A DNA stretch of 64,000 bases from Druceiella hillmani (lineage: Eukaryota; Arthropoda; Insecta; Lepidoptera; Hepialidae), in assembly GCA_039881145.1 (NCBI GenBank), contig JAYKKI010000134.1, positions 708,501-772,500 on the forward strand, written 5' to 3'. Positions 23,691 through 36,654 of the stretch are shown piece by piece. The notes below the pieces were generated by a model. That model was not told the origin of the DNA, did no database searches, and worked only from the letters and a program-made list of their open reading frames with translations. Position 1 is the stretch's first letter. Each line of letters starts with the position of its first letter. The position numbers were made by a program, and so were the translations under genes.

Positions 23691-25719
23691 ACAATTTATG
23701 TTCATTTCTTTTCTAATTCAATTACTTTCTATCTGATATATGCCTTCGGATTACAACAACTTATTTTGCAGAATCAACAAAATATGATTATAAAACTGTA
23801 AAAAATTTTGTCGTCTCATGAATACTTTTGATTGTTCCAATTAACATATAAATGCTGTGCCCCAAATTTACCAGTAACTGGTAAGTACATGGTCCATGTT
23901 TATTTATTTTTATTTATAAAAAAACATATAACCTTCATTTTCAGTTTACTTTAAAAATCATCATACATGACATTCGTTCATTTTAAATTTAGGTTTTTAT
24001 TTTTCATTTTGGATGGCTTAAAGGTGACGCCATATTTATGGATTTCATATTATTTTATATATCTTGTGTTTCTATGTCATATCCGTTATATACGAAGGTT
24101 ACAGTACCTCGACAACGTCCATCTAAGTCAACATGACAACGCGTGAATTTGTTTAGGAATCAATTGTATCTGGCATAAGTTAATAAATGTATGGAAAATT
24201 GAGCAATACACTTGAAGATTGTAGACTTGAAGTTCATCAATTTACTTAGGAAATGATTGCACTCATGGCATTATATTAAGAGATAAGGAAGAAGACTATA
24301 TAACGTTTAAACACCATAGTAACCTTTAAACGTTAAAACGATGAGTGAAAATCCAATTGGTTCAGACGATATAGTGCCCATAATATGTCTTAATAGACAA
24401 TAATACATCCCCACCCCTAAAAACCACTATCTTTTCAATAGCATTTACATATTTGAAGAAAAAGTGACAGAGAGATATTATCTTAACATATACTACATTA
24501 CAAATTGAAATGAATACAAATAATCATTGAAATCAACATACAAATGCACACAGTTAATCCAGTTCACATTAACTACTCCAAAACGGTACCGAAAGAAAAT
24601 AACCCATAACAAGAATTTGCTTTTCACTAACTAAAAATTACTTTGTTTGACTTCTTTCTATGGCAATAGTAATAATTATTGTTTATTGTGATAATTGGTG
24701 AGTGTACATTGTCCAAAAATGTGCATATTGTCCAAAAATGAATATTTATTTGGCAATTTCCTCTATCGAATTGGGAAATGTAATAATGCCAAAAGAAACA
24801 TTCAGTGATAATATTTATCTCCGGCTTGCAATTTCAGTGTTCCTGCCTGTAATTCCTCGTAACAAAGGAGGGTGTGATATTTTCTTTGGTCCTCAATTTT
24901 AGCCAGGATTACTTTGCCATATTTGTTATTAAAATATTTTGCATAATTTGCAAAGGGGATGAGGAAAATCTAATGAGTTATTGTTTTTAAAAAGCCAAGC
25001 AATATAGTTCAAATACCTAATCTATGTGATGATAGTCACTTGGATTAATTCATAATTTTATAAAATGTTTCCTTAAATAATATTATAAAAATAATATTGA
25101 CCCTAACATTTTTACCTTCATAACAAAATAAAACACTAGTTCAAAATACCAAGTTAATAACTTAAGCCCCTTTTGTTTGGATTATTTTACGATTCTTAAA
25201 TAAAGGAATTTTTAACATCTAACGTAGCAATTGTGAGACATGAGAAAACGGCAATTAATACGAATCGAAGAATTCACAAAAGGAAACGTAAATTCCCTGG
25301 TGCGAATGCAACTGGTAATGAGGGTGGCCGGAAGCCAGTGAACTGAATTGGAAAGTTGAATACTCCGCAGAAAAACTAACTTTAGTCGTATCGAGTTTCA
25401 GTTCAGTATTTAACAATAAGAGATCGAACCGAAGTTATTTACCTTTAATAAAATAAACATAAAACGATAAGGTAAGTTTGACATAACATGTTATTGGGAG
25501 TATATTCTTTTTAATTTTGAGAAATTTATAACTAAAATATTACATTTTTAGATAATGAAATAGCAGCCACGTAGTTTATATTCAAACGATATTTGTATCA
25601 ATTCGAAAATTTGCTAAGAAAATTAATGTTAAAATTAGACGATATAGGGTTGCAGACATTGTTAACAATATTTTAATTAAAATTGTTTTCCATGCATATA
25701 TACTACATAAAAGAATATT
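23691..25719. other. AT-rich non-coding stretch
   Basis: No gene is seen. 23691-24180 and 25390-25719 align with 46150-46620 and 46650-46950 in B. The middle part (24185-25390, about 1.2 kb) has no counterpart in B, and the equivalent part of C lies outside the window. No terminal repeats are visible at its edges. Confidence 0.5.
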
Positions 25720-25720
25720 A

Positions 25721-25769
<49 letters not shown>
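25720..25769. repeat. (TA)n microsatellite
   Basis: About 50 bp of TA repeat with one 'TG' interruption at 25742-25743. The B equivalent (about 46960-46985) has no TA tract. Confidence 0.9.
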
Positions 25770-25906
25770 CAAAAATTATCAAGGTCAATAATGGTTACTT
25801 AATGTTGTTGTTTTAAAATATAATTCATCCTTTTTTTACTCAGTCAGAGATTCAATGACCCCTTTTCTTTAAACTGTATTTTAATTAAGCACAATATAGG
25901 CAAATA

Positions 25907-26197
25907 AGAGATTTATCTATGATATATCAGTACCAGGTGATAAGATTCAATAATAATACATACTATAATGTAATAAATTTACTCTACCTTTCGTTGGTCA
26001 CATTAACAGTACCTATTCTAATCATTAAATGAAACATAAATTTGATGCAATCCACCGAGATCCAAATACGCCTCTGTAAACAATCTTCTACTAAACTTAA
26101 GCTTTATAATTTTAATTGAACTATGATATACATTGCATCATCTCATTTTACCATTTAAATTAATTACCTGGTACTGATATATCATAGATAAATCTCT
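25907..26197. repeat. Perfect 32-bp inverted repeat with a 227-bp spacer, unit A
   Basis: 25907-25938 is the exact reverse complement of 26166-26197 (inner words 'atatatcagtaccaggt' and 'acctggtactgatatat'). In B the left-side sequence survives at about 47105-47150, but the right-side place (47355-47395) is not its reverse complement. The right arm of A seems to have been overwritten by an inverted copy. Confidence 0.82.
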
Positions 26198-28668
26198 AAC
26201 CTTTTTTATTATAGAAAAATTAAAACTTATTTCGGTTCATTTGCCGAGTCTTCAGACTTCACTAGCGTATAAATACATCTGCATGAAATCAAATCTGTGA
26301 TTTTTCCACACTTTAACTCGACATAAGTTAGATTATAATAGTTAAACTGAGAATTTGTCTAGTTCGCAAAGTATTACATAATTTAAAATATAATAGTGTC
26401 ACATTAAACCACTATAACATTTTATTGATTCTGTGTATATGTACGAGTAATGATTTTTCCAGATATTACAAATCGTTTATAATAAATATTATTCTGTACT
26501 ACGGAAACTACAAAATTATATTTCTTATTTAATTTAATCTTGAAAATTTGCTTCTTATAACGATAAATAACTTTGCAGACCGTCAAATTATACGTCATGA
26601 AGGTAACAAATATACAGGTAGACTGAACATTTCCACAAGCCTGTATAAGCTGTAGATAGACGTTTTAAAATATAATTATAATTTTCTCATATTAAGCCAC
26701 AAAGTTTTAATTACAATTATAGAAATTACTTCAAATCATGAAAAATTCAAAGTTAAAAATCATGCTCATAGAACATATGGCAATATAAAGAACCATGTTG
26801 CAAATTGAATAAACGTAAAGGTTTACCAGGGGAGGCAGTTTTGATACGTATCGGTTGAGGCTGGGTTTAATTCGTGTGAGTTCTTATGAAAAATAAAATA
26901 TAAGATTTTACTTAGAGGTAAACTTTCATTCTCCTCATTTTACATGCGAAAAAAATTATATTTTTTTTTGGATTTACATAAATTAAAAAAAGAAAACCAT
27001 AACTTAACAGATGACGGTAGTAACTAGAGTTATCATAAATTTTAAAAAAATATATTTTTTTAATTTCTAGTGACAAGAAGAAATATGAAAGTATTGTAAA
27101 AAAATTGAAGTTAAAATTTTAGTAGAAATTGACTAAAAAGTTCTAGTTTATAAAAACACACAGATAAAATTAGTCTATGGAAAATTGTTTAAGGTTTTCT
27201 TCCATATTAATTTAATTTCAAAAGTTCTTATTTCAAAGTTTAAAATACTTTTTTTGTTAAAAAACGGCTCACAACATAGTAGTTTTCCTCAAACTTTTAA
27301 CTCATTTAGCATTTTGTTAGCCAAATAGTATGTCATAATTCGTTTTACAGGGGAAAAATTTATTAGAGATCTGCTTCTCGTATAAATCTGAAGCTAATCT
27401 CATGCGTTTGTAAAAAAAGGTATACTGCTATTAAAATCAGTGCAACTATTTTATAAGCACAGCAAAAAATTTCAACATATCCAGTCCAGGTCTGAATACG
27501 CAAAAATTAGAATACCGTATGCATTTCACAGAATGTCAAGAAATATTTATTTTATAAATTCTTATGTCGTGCTCACACGTGACTTCAAAAGTATAAGTTA
27601 GCTAATGAAGTTTCCTAATAACCCGACAGTCAGACCTGCTAATGCGATTTTTTTTAAATTTCTATTGCATAACGTATTTCCTCAATACTTCAGTAATTTT
27701 CATCTGCATTATTTCCGCATACATTAGATTTATTTTTGGTTGTTCAAAAACTAAGAAAGTTGGATTACTCGAATTTTCTTTCAATTTTATTTAAAAGAAC
27801 ACATCCCTAGCCTATTTTTGAGATTTTTTCACAAATTTTCATAATCTTGTTTGGAAATCGGAGAGGGAGGAGAACACTAGAGAGAGAGAAACTTTGAACC
27901 AATTTATAATTCAATATTTTATAAATTAGACTTAAAAATTAAAAGTGATAAATGGAACTAAAAATTTTCTAACAAAACCTCGAGATACGCATAAACATTT
28001 ACATCGGTATCACTAATATTAACAGATGAATTTTGATGCAGTATGTATTTCTATACATTATATTGGAAGACAGATCAAATCAATGGACTGCTGAAGAGAT
28101 GAGTGTGATCTCTTTGTATTTGCATTAAGGAAGAACTTTCTAATGAATTTAAACATATTTTTCATTACTAAATATCTGAGAAAAGTAATCAAGAATGATA
28201 TATGATTACATATTTAGTATTACATCGGAAAAGTGAAAAATTATAAAGCACTCACGTATTCTTCTTTCTACTTGTTATAGGTAGACGTGTGCATGAGTAT
28301 TCCGTTTATCCTTTCTTATGTATGGAACTTTAAAAATGAGGGATGCTCGAACAAGAAGTTAACATATTAAAGTGGTCTATTTTCGACATTAGCTGTAGGT
28401 CAGACATTACCAACACATGTGTCACAGAATCAGTCACAAAGATGAGTAAAGAAAATTTCCGTCTGCGGTATATATTCAATATTAAACATTAAAACGCTGG
28501 ATAAGGAAATCAAGATAAGGAGGTTATGGATGATTGTAAATAAATTGCATTAAAGAAAGAAAGTACATGGAGGGAATAAAATTGAGAAAATGAAATTTGA
28601 ATGTTTTCCCATTTTATTCTCGTTCTATATTCTTTGTGTCGCAACTAACTTGAAGCAATAAATATATA

Positions 28669-28669
<1 letters not shown>
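26198..28669. other. AT-rich non-coding stretch
   Basis: No gene is seen. It aligns with B 47395-49680. A somewhat better kept part is 26825-26890 ('ggaggcagt' and 'tttaattcgtgtgagt'), matching 48035-48095. Another is 27575-27650 ('taataaccc', 'cagacct'), matching 48590-48665. Confidence 0.5.

Positions 28670-28733
<64 letters not shown>
28670..28733. repeat. (TA)n microsatellite
   Basis: About 64 bp of uninterrupted TA repeat. The B equivalent (about 49680-49740) has none. Confidence 0.92.
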
Positions 28734-28737
<4 letters not shown>

Positions 28738-29089
28738 TAAAATCAATATTGTGTATAGTTTTTTCTTGCATATAGTTTATGGAAATACACCGCAAATATC
28801 TCATATTTATTAGGTGCAGGAATATTTGCCGCGGCAAGTTTGTGCTTTGAATGCTATAGAAACTTCTCCTGCTTTGATATAAAATGTTATAATTTTATTG
28901 CAAAGAAACTCATTTAAGAATTCTATTAATAATGGTTACATTAATACAATAAAGGCCAATGCTATCCTTTGAACGACTAAAAATAAAAGATACATAAAAA
29001 TTGCCCTGATTTTGTTACTCTTACTCTTGCGGGCGAAGTTCAAAAAGAGTTGCCAATAGTTTTCGTAGTCTTTTATGGAAAATGTATTC

Positions 29090-29182
29090 TCCCGTAAAAG
29101 TCTATGAGACTTTTACATTCTATGAGACTTACTACAGAACTATGCGACTTTTACATTCTCCCGTAAAAGTCTCATAGTTCTG
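29090..29182. repeat. Scrambled local inverted and direct repeats
   Basis: The words 'ctcccgtaaaagtct', 'tatgagactt' and 'gacttttacattct' each occur two or more times, in both orientations. The best hairpin pairs 29135-29154 with 29163-29182 (20 bp, one mismatch, 8-base loop). B (about 50100-50150) shows only one plain copy of the 'gtgaaagtctta' part. This looks like repeated template switching. Confidence 0.72.
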
Positions 29183-29703
29183 CAATTTGACCTATGGGTT
29201 TGAATTAATTTATAGTAAATAATTAAAACAATTAATTTAAAAAGCAGTATTTCCCCTCCACACTTGAACGGTGAGTTTTTTCGCATGGAGGAGATGAAAA
29301 GAATAAAAGTTTTGAAATAAAACTGCGGTTTACAATTGTTTTCTACTAAATTCCAGAGACTTTAAAAAGTTTGCGAAAAAAACTAGGTTTTGTATTAAAA
29401 TTATCAATTGAAATTATTTAAATGATTTATGCCCATTTCGATGCACAATTGGTCTTTTTTGTTTTTAGTATAACTTTTTTACTAATAAAAATTGTATAGT
29501 TCAAAATAATTTTTTAATAATTATTTTCTATCACGTTTTTGGCTGTTGTATTTGATGTACAATTCTGAATACAGAAAAAGTATTTAAGTTGCAAAAATTG
29601 TTTATTACACCGTGGACGCACAAAAAATACATTCTGAATATTTTAATTTCCAATAATTAATCTAATTATTTGTTTCTTGCGTGTAACATAAATATAATGT
29701 AAT

Positions 29704-30700
29704 AAATCTCCTCTTCTCAGCCTTTATTGATGATGTTGTTGAAAACATTTCCAACAATTATAATCTTTATGCTGATGACCTACAAATCGATGCGCACTCG
29801 AACCTCCATTCCTTATCAAAAACGATTGACATCCTTAATCGAGATCTCGCTTCAATTGGTCAGTGGGCTCATGAAATGGGTATTTTGGTTAACCCAAGTA
29901 AGTCACAAGCTATCATCATCGGTAGTAAAAGACTGACTTCTAAAGTAAACCTACCTAGTTTACCAAAATTATTGCTAAATAGTACAATAATACCATACAC
30001 GTCAACTGTTAAAAACCTGGGCCTACTCATCGATCAAAATCTTAATTGGCGGCCTCAAGTAAATGATGTTAGTCGACGTGTTTTCAACAGGATACACTCT
30101 TTAAACGACTTCAAAAGTCTCTACCGAATAAAATGAAAATCTACCTTTGTCAAACACTTTTATTACCATTAATCGATTATGGAGACGTGTGCTATCCTGA
30201 TCTTAATGAAGAATATTTGTGCAAGTTGGAACGTCTTCAAAATTTATGCATTCGGTATATCTTCGGCCTCAGAAAATATGATCACATTTCTGAATACAGG
30301 TCACTTCTCAAATGGCTGAAGATCCGTGATCGACGCCAACTGCACATACTTACACTTCTTTTTAACATATAAAAAAACCACATCTCTAAACATTTTCAAA
30401 GATCGAGTAAAAAAGTCCTGCATCTCCTGAGATCTTTTCCTTTGTGTCCTTGCCCTTTCCTGTCTTTCCCATTCCAAATCATGTCAATATTTTGTTTTCT
30501 TTTTTAATTTACTTTTGTATTTTTTTTTGTCTAATATGTTATGAAGAATTTTCATTGTAAGAAATCTCTTACAGTCTACCAACTAAATTTCAATACAAAT
30601 TGTTATGGTTGACTGGAAGATAGTTGGTTGACTAGGAAGGTTGCTCATGTAGCAATAAGTCCGCCATATATATTTATACATAAAATTTAATAAATAAATA
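29704..30700 (+). mobile_element. 5'-truncated LINE, copy 2
   Basis: Same family as the LINE at 1715-3550, here on the plus strand and inserted at the A/B border in unit B; the equivalent place in A and C is uninterrupted. The 5' end is cut inside the RT domain, just before 'LLFSAFIDDV'. The 3' end is an (AAAT)n tail at about 30689-30710, differing from the (AAT)n tail of copy 1. 30440-30680 is 3' UTR with 'ttggttgactaggaagg'. Confidence 0.87.
29708..30372 (+). pseudogene. LINE reverse transcriptase C-terminal part, broken
   Basis: Translation from 29708 gives 'LLFSAFIDDVV' and 'YNLYADDLQID' (catalytic YADDL at about 29768-29782), then the thumb region with 'LVNPSKSQAIIIGS' and 'NLGLLIDQNLNW' to about 30105. 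A frameshift there moves the rest ('IYLCQTLLLPLIDYGDVC', 'YIFGLRKYDH') into another frame, ending at 30372. About 330 downstream bases contain only a fragment of the C-terminal tail seen in copy 1. Where both are present, protein similarity to copy 1 is very high. Not functional. Confidence 0.88.
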
Positions 30701-31194
30701 AATAAATAAATTATGCATTTACTTAACAGCATCACCTACTTGATCTTAAGTATCACATTCTTTGTACTTGGCTTTTAAAACTTAAAAAAAAGTGTACAAA
30801 AATTCCTAAACCAAAAAAAACTACCTCCGATGCTGTGTTTCAAATGTTTCATTTTTTGCCTACGCTATGGGATGATAAGTACATTATTATTATATTATCA
30901 TTATTTACTGGCCGAGCACGCTCTCCAACATGCCCGATTCTTCTGGTTCATTTCATTTCAGTACATTCTAATACGTTTTAACTCATTCTAATATATTTAC
31001 GCATAATGCTTATCAAAAATTCCAGAGCATTCCCGATCCTTTCGGTTTATTCATTCTAGTAAGTTCAAGAATATTTTAATTTACATATTCTCACTTGGGT
31101 TGGTGGTCGGTAGTAGAAAATGTCTAAAAAAGACCAATTTTAACTAGCATATCATCCACAATAGAACTGCCACCCAGACGATACGCGAACGTAT
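30701..31194. other. AT-rich non-coding start of unit B
   Basis: No gene is seen. It is a diverged match of A 20-500: for example, 'tttcattttttgcctacgct' here corresponds to 'tttcatttttttgcccaggct' in A at about 157-178. Confidence 0.5.
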
Positions 31195-31201
31195 ACATAT
31201 A

Positions 31202-31242
<41 letters not shown>

Positions 31243-31280
31243 ATGTGTGTGTGTGTATGTGCGTGTGTGTGTGTGTGTAC
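31195..31280. repeat. (TA)n(TG)n compound microsatellite
   Basis: A TA tract at 31195-31234 runs into TG repeats up to 31278. A and C have no such tract at the equivalent place (A about 520; C about 50960). Confidence 0.9.
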
Positions 31281-33061
31281 ATATATTAACTTGCTCTGTA
31301 CAAGGTCGCATATCTCGCATATTATATCCGATACATTATACAAGACATACAATATATTTATGTTATTTGAATTCATGCGAGTTAAAATATTTCTGAGACG
31401 CGGTAACAATTTGTTTAGAAATTATATCTAAGATTCCAAAAGGATATATTATGCAAACAAAAAAGGTATTTTTTCAAACTAAATGAAATAAAAAATATAA
31501 AAGTTTTTCACAAATAATTTAACGAAGTATAACCGTACTCATTTAAAATTGCCATAATTTAATTAACTCAACCTAACCAAATTTTAATTAAATCACTTAA
31601 ATCTTCGAACAGCTTAATTAAAAAAAGTTATCTTCCTACAACTTTCAATTTCCGCTCAAAAATTTATAAATTTCATTATTTACAAAAATAGATAAATTAG
31701 AAATAGATATTGAATAAATAGTTTTCTATCGAAACCTGATATAATTTTTATGTACTAGTATATTTTTAATTCGAAAATTTGCATAAAAAATTATGTCTCT
31801 TACTTGTTTTTATAGTTATATATTCTAAATAATGTAAATATTTTAATTTTTCTCATTTTGGCTCTCTGATTATTTATTCCTATATTCTGGTATTTTCTCA
31901 AATTTCCATAATCTTGTTAAACTTTTCTCACTAAGTTAATTTTCTCGTCTTGGAATTTTTTTATTTATATTTTAATTCTATTTATGTATTTAATTTTAAC
32001 TACACATCATCTGTATTCAATGTATCAGTATTCTACAACATATCATCCTTTACCCAAACAGAGTAAGCAGCAATCAGAATGTACTGCCTTGCATTCCATT
32101 TCATTTGAATTGTTATCCTAGAATTTAAACTCATGTATTGGCTAAGTAGGTTTTTCTCCAACTTTTGTTGTGTTTATCCCATTTATACAAGCCTAGTAAC
32201 TAAGTGAGTGAATGTATATTATTTTTTTGTGTCATAATTCAGTAACAGAGTCTTAGGCGGAATCGATATTACTCTATAATAATGGTAGACAGTCATGTCA
32301 ATACTACGTCTTTGTTTACAGTTTATCAATAGATTGATAGATTTTTTTCTCTTCTACTTACATTACACGTCGGTGTTATCATAATTATGTTCGCGCTCAA
32401 TTTATCAACGCTCAGTCATGTTGTATGTTTATATAGTTCAATCCTAAAGATAAATCAGTCGTATATACACAGCATTTAATTTTAAATTAAATCTACTTTC
32501 TCAACCTGATTTTATTGGGTTGGTTAATAAATAAATAAATCAAAAGTAACATGCTATCTATTGATTTTAATAACTACAATAATTGATGTAATTTGTGACG
32601 AATATTTGTTAAACCGTTTATTGTTGATCTGAAAGTTATTAATTATTCAATAAACACAAAATAAGAATATTAAATTTTAATTGACTTTCACTATTGAAGT
32701 TTAAAAAAGCTATGTCAATCGTTGTAACTTAAATTGGAATTTTTGTCATGATAAATTTATTATGACCTTTCCGTCACTAGATCACGTTAAAATAAGTATT
32801 TAATTCCTAAGCATGCTACCGCTTAAGAGAGCTTGCATTAGTAAGTAAGTAGCTAAAATAACCATCAATTTAGACACCTTTCACCAATTTACTTTATTCT
32901 TAATTAGATATTCACTGTCAAGTAAATAATCTCATATCTACTTATTTACGCATATAAGTTTGTGACAATTATGAAAATTAACAATATAAGAAGGTATTTA
33001 CTATATTCTTCGTTAACTTAAGAGATATTTACCCCTCTTTTAAAATTGAAAAAAGTAAATA
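31281..33061. other. AT-rich non-coding stretch
   Basis: No gene is seen. It is a diverged copy of A 600-1715 plus A 4200-4710. The block equivalent to A 3560-4200, including the small ORF at 3939, is not clearly found here. Confidence 0.45.
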
Positions 33062-33405
33062 TAAAAAGGAATACGTAAGTCAAGGACGTCCTCATCTGGG
33101 AGCCAAACATCCACCCTGAAATAATACGCAGGTAACTTTGCATTTTAACTTCCGCACGAACAAAAACAAGGCAAAGGCAACGAAATAAAATAATAGCCTG
33201 CAAAATATTTCCGAGGCAAATTGGGTCTTGAAATAACTCAACACGATTTAGCGTTTCCAGTTTGTGAAATTTCGTTACACTCAAAACACGGATGAGTTAT
33301 GGATGTAGAAATATATTCTACGGTTGATTTTAGAAATGTATAGGTTAAATGTAAACAGCTATAAAAGTTATCTACTTCGAAATGAGTTCATGTTTTATTG
33401 AGTAT
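33062..33405 (+). promoter_or_regulatory. Conserved island 1, unit B copy
   Basis: This copy has about 85% similarity to A 4710-5085 by eye, in a region where the surroundings align poorly. It lacks a stretch of about 45 bases just upstream of the TATA box (the part with 'gtttgtttatttaaattcgc' in A). The TATAAAAG box at 33360-33367 is retained. Confidence 0.48.
33360..33367 (+). promoter_or_regulatory. TATA box candidate (unit B)
   Basis: TATAAAAG in the context 'agctataaaagt', followed by 'aatgagttcatgtt' as in A. Confidence 0.42.
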
Positions 33406-34890
33406 TAAAATGATTATAATTCAGACGAATTCTGTTTGTGTTTCCACAGTTTTATTATTTATAGAAATGAATCTAAAAGCATTTAAAAAAAAAAATTAAA
33501 GACAATATGTAGAATTACAGCAATGCTGGTTTCGGATAATTTCATGCAGAAAGTAAAATAAATCTACTAATTTCGGTTAACAATTTAGAATTTTCCTAAC
33601 GTTGTAAATACAAAGGTTGCAGTTCATGTTTGTATGTTTATTATTAAATCGCGCTATAGCAGTTAAACTAACAAACTTAAAACGTCCTAAATTAATAAAT
33701 TGATTTTATATGTTCGAAAGTTCTTTTTAATATCATATTTTTCCGATTGTCAATATTTTTAAATTACCCCTTTTCAAACATTAATCGATCGCATCTAGTA
33801 CTGTTATTAAAAGTACAGAAAATGACAATTGGACTGATTTTTTTTAGATTTGTTTTCATCTTCATTCTTCAAAAAAATTAGAGTCTCACTCGTATGAGTT
33901 AAAGGAAGATATATATATATTCATTGAAGATTCGTGTTTATTAATTTTTATAATAAATTGTCTGATATTCTTCACCGTTATTCGATCGGTTCCCCATGGA
34001 TATTCCACACTATATATTCAATGCACAAGTGAAGTTTTTTGACTGCTCAATAAAAACAGATCTATATGTTTTATTACCATGTATCTGAAATATAAACGTA
34101 TTATAAAACTTCAATACGCAATATTTCAAGTTATAGTCTACGTCAAGCGGTTTGCGACGAAATTTTTTTTAAATATTTTCAGCAAGTATCTTACAAAAAA
34201 TTCTAAAAGAAGTAGCGCGGAAATCAGAATAACTTCATCTTTCGCTTGACATTCCATACAAAAGAAATAAGAAATAAACAAAAAACTAGATTGGCACCCC
34301 AACAATTTTTGCATATATACATAAATATTTTTCAATACTAACCGTTAAAATATACGCAGATCGATACGCTAAAAACACTTATATCTTACATCCGATATTA
34401 ATTTGAAGTATATATATTTTTTCCTTGAATTTAAATAAGCTACCCTGCTTCTATCATGTTAATATTCCAACGCAGGATTTCCTTATGATAATTTGATAAA
34501 ATCCTGTCATATTATTATGGGAATATTTTGAGTTAATTTCAATAAAATTGTTTGCCTTCGTATTTATTGGTTTGTCATATTTGTAGCGTAAAGTATAGAA
34601 AGAGTAATTTGCTTATTACCATGGGATCTTATTACCATGGGACTATTTTGTTCCAGTCAACCACGCGGAAGTAATTTGAACGTTTCATTAGATAATATTA
34701 CTAGATGAGAAAAAATAATTAACAAAAATTAACCAAAAATCTATTTAAAATATTTCCCTGTGATGTAATATAAAAAAAGTACAATATATATTTAAAAAAG
34801 AAGAACTTGAAATAATTATTCCAGTATCCAAAATTTTAAACGTTAAGAAAGATTGACATAAAATAACAAAACACTACGACAAAGTCTTAC
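33406..34890. other. AT-rich non-coding stretch
   Basis: No gene is seen. It aligns with A 5090-6590. A 16-bp tandem duplication containing 'cttattaccatggga' occurs at about 34613-34645 and is private to B. Confidence 0.45.
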
Positions 34891-34962
34891 AGTTTGTTTC
34901 CGCCTTTATAAGAAGAATGCGAGTTGATTTTAAATCTATACAGCCTTTTCCTTTTAAATACA
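34891..34962 (+). promoter_or_regulatory. Conserved island 2, unit B copy
   Basis: It keeps 'cgcctttataag' (TTTATAAG at 34905-34912) and the downstream 'atacagcctt', as in A and C. Confidence 0.33.
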
Positions 34963-35668
34963 ATTATGCAAATGTCTTAAATACCTTTCCCGAAACTTTT
35001 AAGACTCTTAATAGGGTTGCCCATTTGAATAATTTCCAAGTTAAAAGATTTCACCATGGTAAAATATTTAACAAGTTTTTGGCATATGAGGCTTGGTTTA
35101 GCCTTTTTTGTGATGCATAGTCGTTTTTCACTACACTTTTGAGTAAATTCAAAAAAATTTAAGGTAAATTAATTTTATTTTCGTCGAGTGAGAAAATAAC
35201 TTCGATTTTCAGAAGTTGAGTAAAAACAATGAAACGTGTATAATTCCAAAAATAATAAACGTATGAAAAATTTAAAAATGTTATAGGATATTTTAAAACT
35301 AATATCAATTCTGTTTTATATATGTTAGGAACAAAATTATAATTTATATTTTAAATAATGCGATGTTTAAAAAGATTATTTTTATGAATCTCTATATTAT
35401 TTATAACAGAAAGACGTTGTAAGAAAGATATCATTTATAAATATAACTTAACTAATATTTCAGGTAAAACTACTTAAAAAATGCTATGGAGTAAATTTGA
35501 ATAATTCAGTGTAACTTAAATGATTCGTAGGTGTATCCTAATAAGGTAATTTTATGGACTTAACATTATGGTAGAAAACGAGGTTGACGACGACCACCAT
35601 TTTAACCAAAATATAAGCATTTTTCGTTACTTTTATAGATCATAACTTCTATCGCTATTATACAGGTG
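34963..35668. repeat. 706-bp tandem duplication, first copy (unit B)
   Basis: It begins 'attatgcaaatg' and recurs starting at 35669. Shared words include 'cctttcccgaaact', 'gttgcccatttgaataa' and 'ttggtttagccttttttg'. The copies are diverged enough to be old. A and C have one copy each (A about 6665-7390; C truncated). Confidence 0.85.
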
Positions 35669-36374
35669 ATTATGCAAATGTTTCAAATAACTTTCCCGAA
35701 ACTCTTAGGGCTCTTAATATAGTTGCCCATTTGAATAAGTTCCAAGTTAAAAGATTCCACCAGATTAAAGTATTTAACAAATTTTCGAAACATGGAGCTT
35801 GGTTTAGCCTTTTTTCTGAAGCAAAGTCGGTTTTCACCACACTTTCGAGTAAATTTATTAATATATTGAAAGAAATTTAAGATCAGTTAATTTTAGTTTC
35901 GTTGAAGGAAAAAATAATTTCTAAAATGTTGGTCAGAAATAATGGAACGTGCGTAACCTCAAAGATAACATCATGTGTGAAATAATCAATATTTTGACAG
36001 AATGTTGCAAAACCAATTTCAATTTTACTTTAAATTAATAATTTTTTTTATATATAAAAAGCAAAATTTTATATATCTTAAGAAAAAAATTATTAGAACA
36101 AAATATAGAGGATGAGAAAATTTCTTGAATAAAGTCAACAAGAAACAAGTAAAAGTAAGTATAACGAAATTAATAATTCAATGAAAAATATTAAAAAAGC
36201 GCAATGGAAAATACTTTAGTATGACATAAATACTTTGTGGGTATATCTTAATATCTAAATTTTATGAATATATATAGCAGTACAAAACGACGTTGATGAA
36301 GACTGCCCTTATAAAAATAATATAAGGCTTTTTTGTAACATTTTATAGATTGTTATTTCTATCTTCATTTTTCA
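35669..36374. repeat. 706-bp tandem duplication, second copy (unit B)
   Basis: Second copy of 34963-35668. It ends in a part resembling A 7290-7430 ('gtatatcttaatatctaaat' against 'gtatcttaatatttaaat'). Confidence 0.85.
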
Positions 36375-36654
36375 TTATGAAGGTGTTAAAGCTTCCTTTC
36401 AGCACCATAACATAGCATCAGCCAATACTCGTAATAGTATGCTACTACGTAAGGTCATGTTTCAGTAACATTAATAATAAAGGACTGTGAGTTCAAAGAA
36501 ATATATTCTAAACTTCTCATTTTATAAGTCTGATGATTGTGCCATTGTTTGGTTCCTAGAATTGGTTTTTCAAGTTATACAAGTGTCCCAAAAGGAATGG
36601 ATTAGCAAAATGGTGGTGATCGATGGGGCTATTAAACATGCGAAACAATCGATT

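Larger units (their letters stand above)
1..29690. repeat. Unit A of a giant tandem segmental duplication
   Basis: The whole stretch aligns co-linearly, on the same strand, with 29690-50640 (unit B), and its first 16-17 kb align with 50640-64000 (unit C). The window's first bases match the sequence starting at about 50643, and the sequence just before 29690 matches that just before 50640. Anchors are given in the summary. The stretch is about 29.7 kb because it holds a LINE, a Penelope complex and an expanded minisatellite; without these it is about 22-23 kb. No gene is recognised inside it. The unit boundary is a convention set by the window edge, not a proven breakpoint. Confidence 0.88.
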
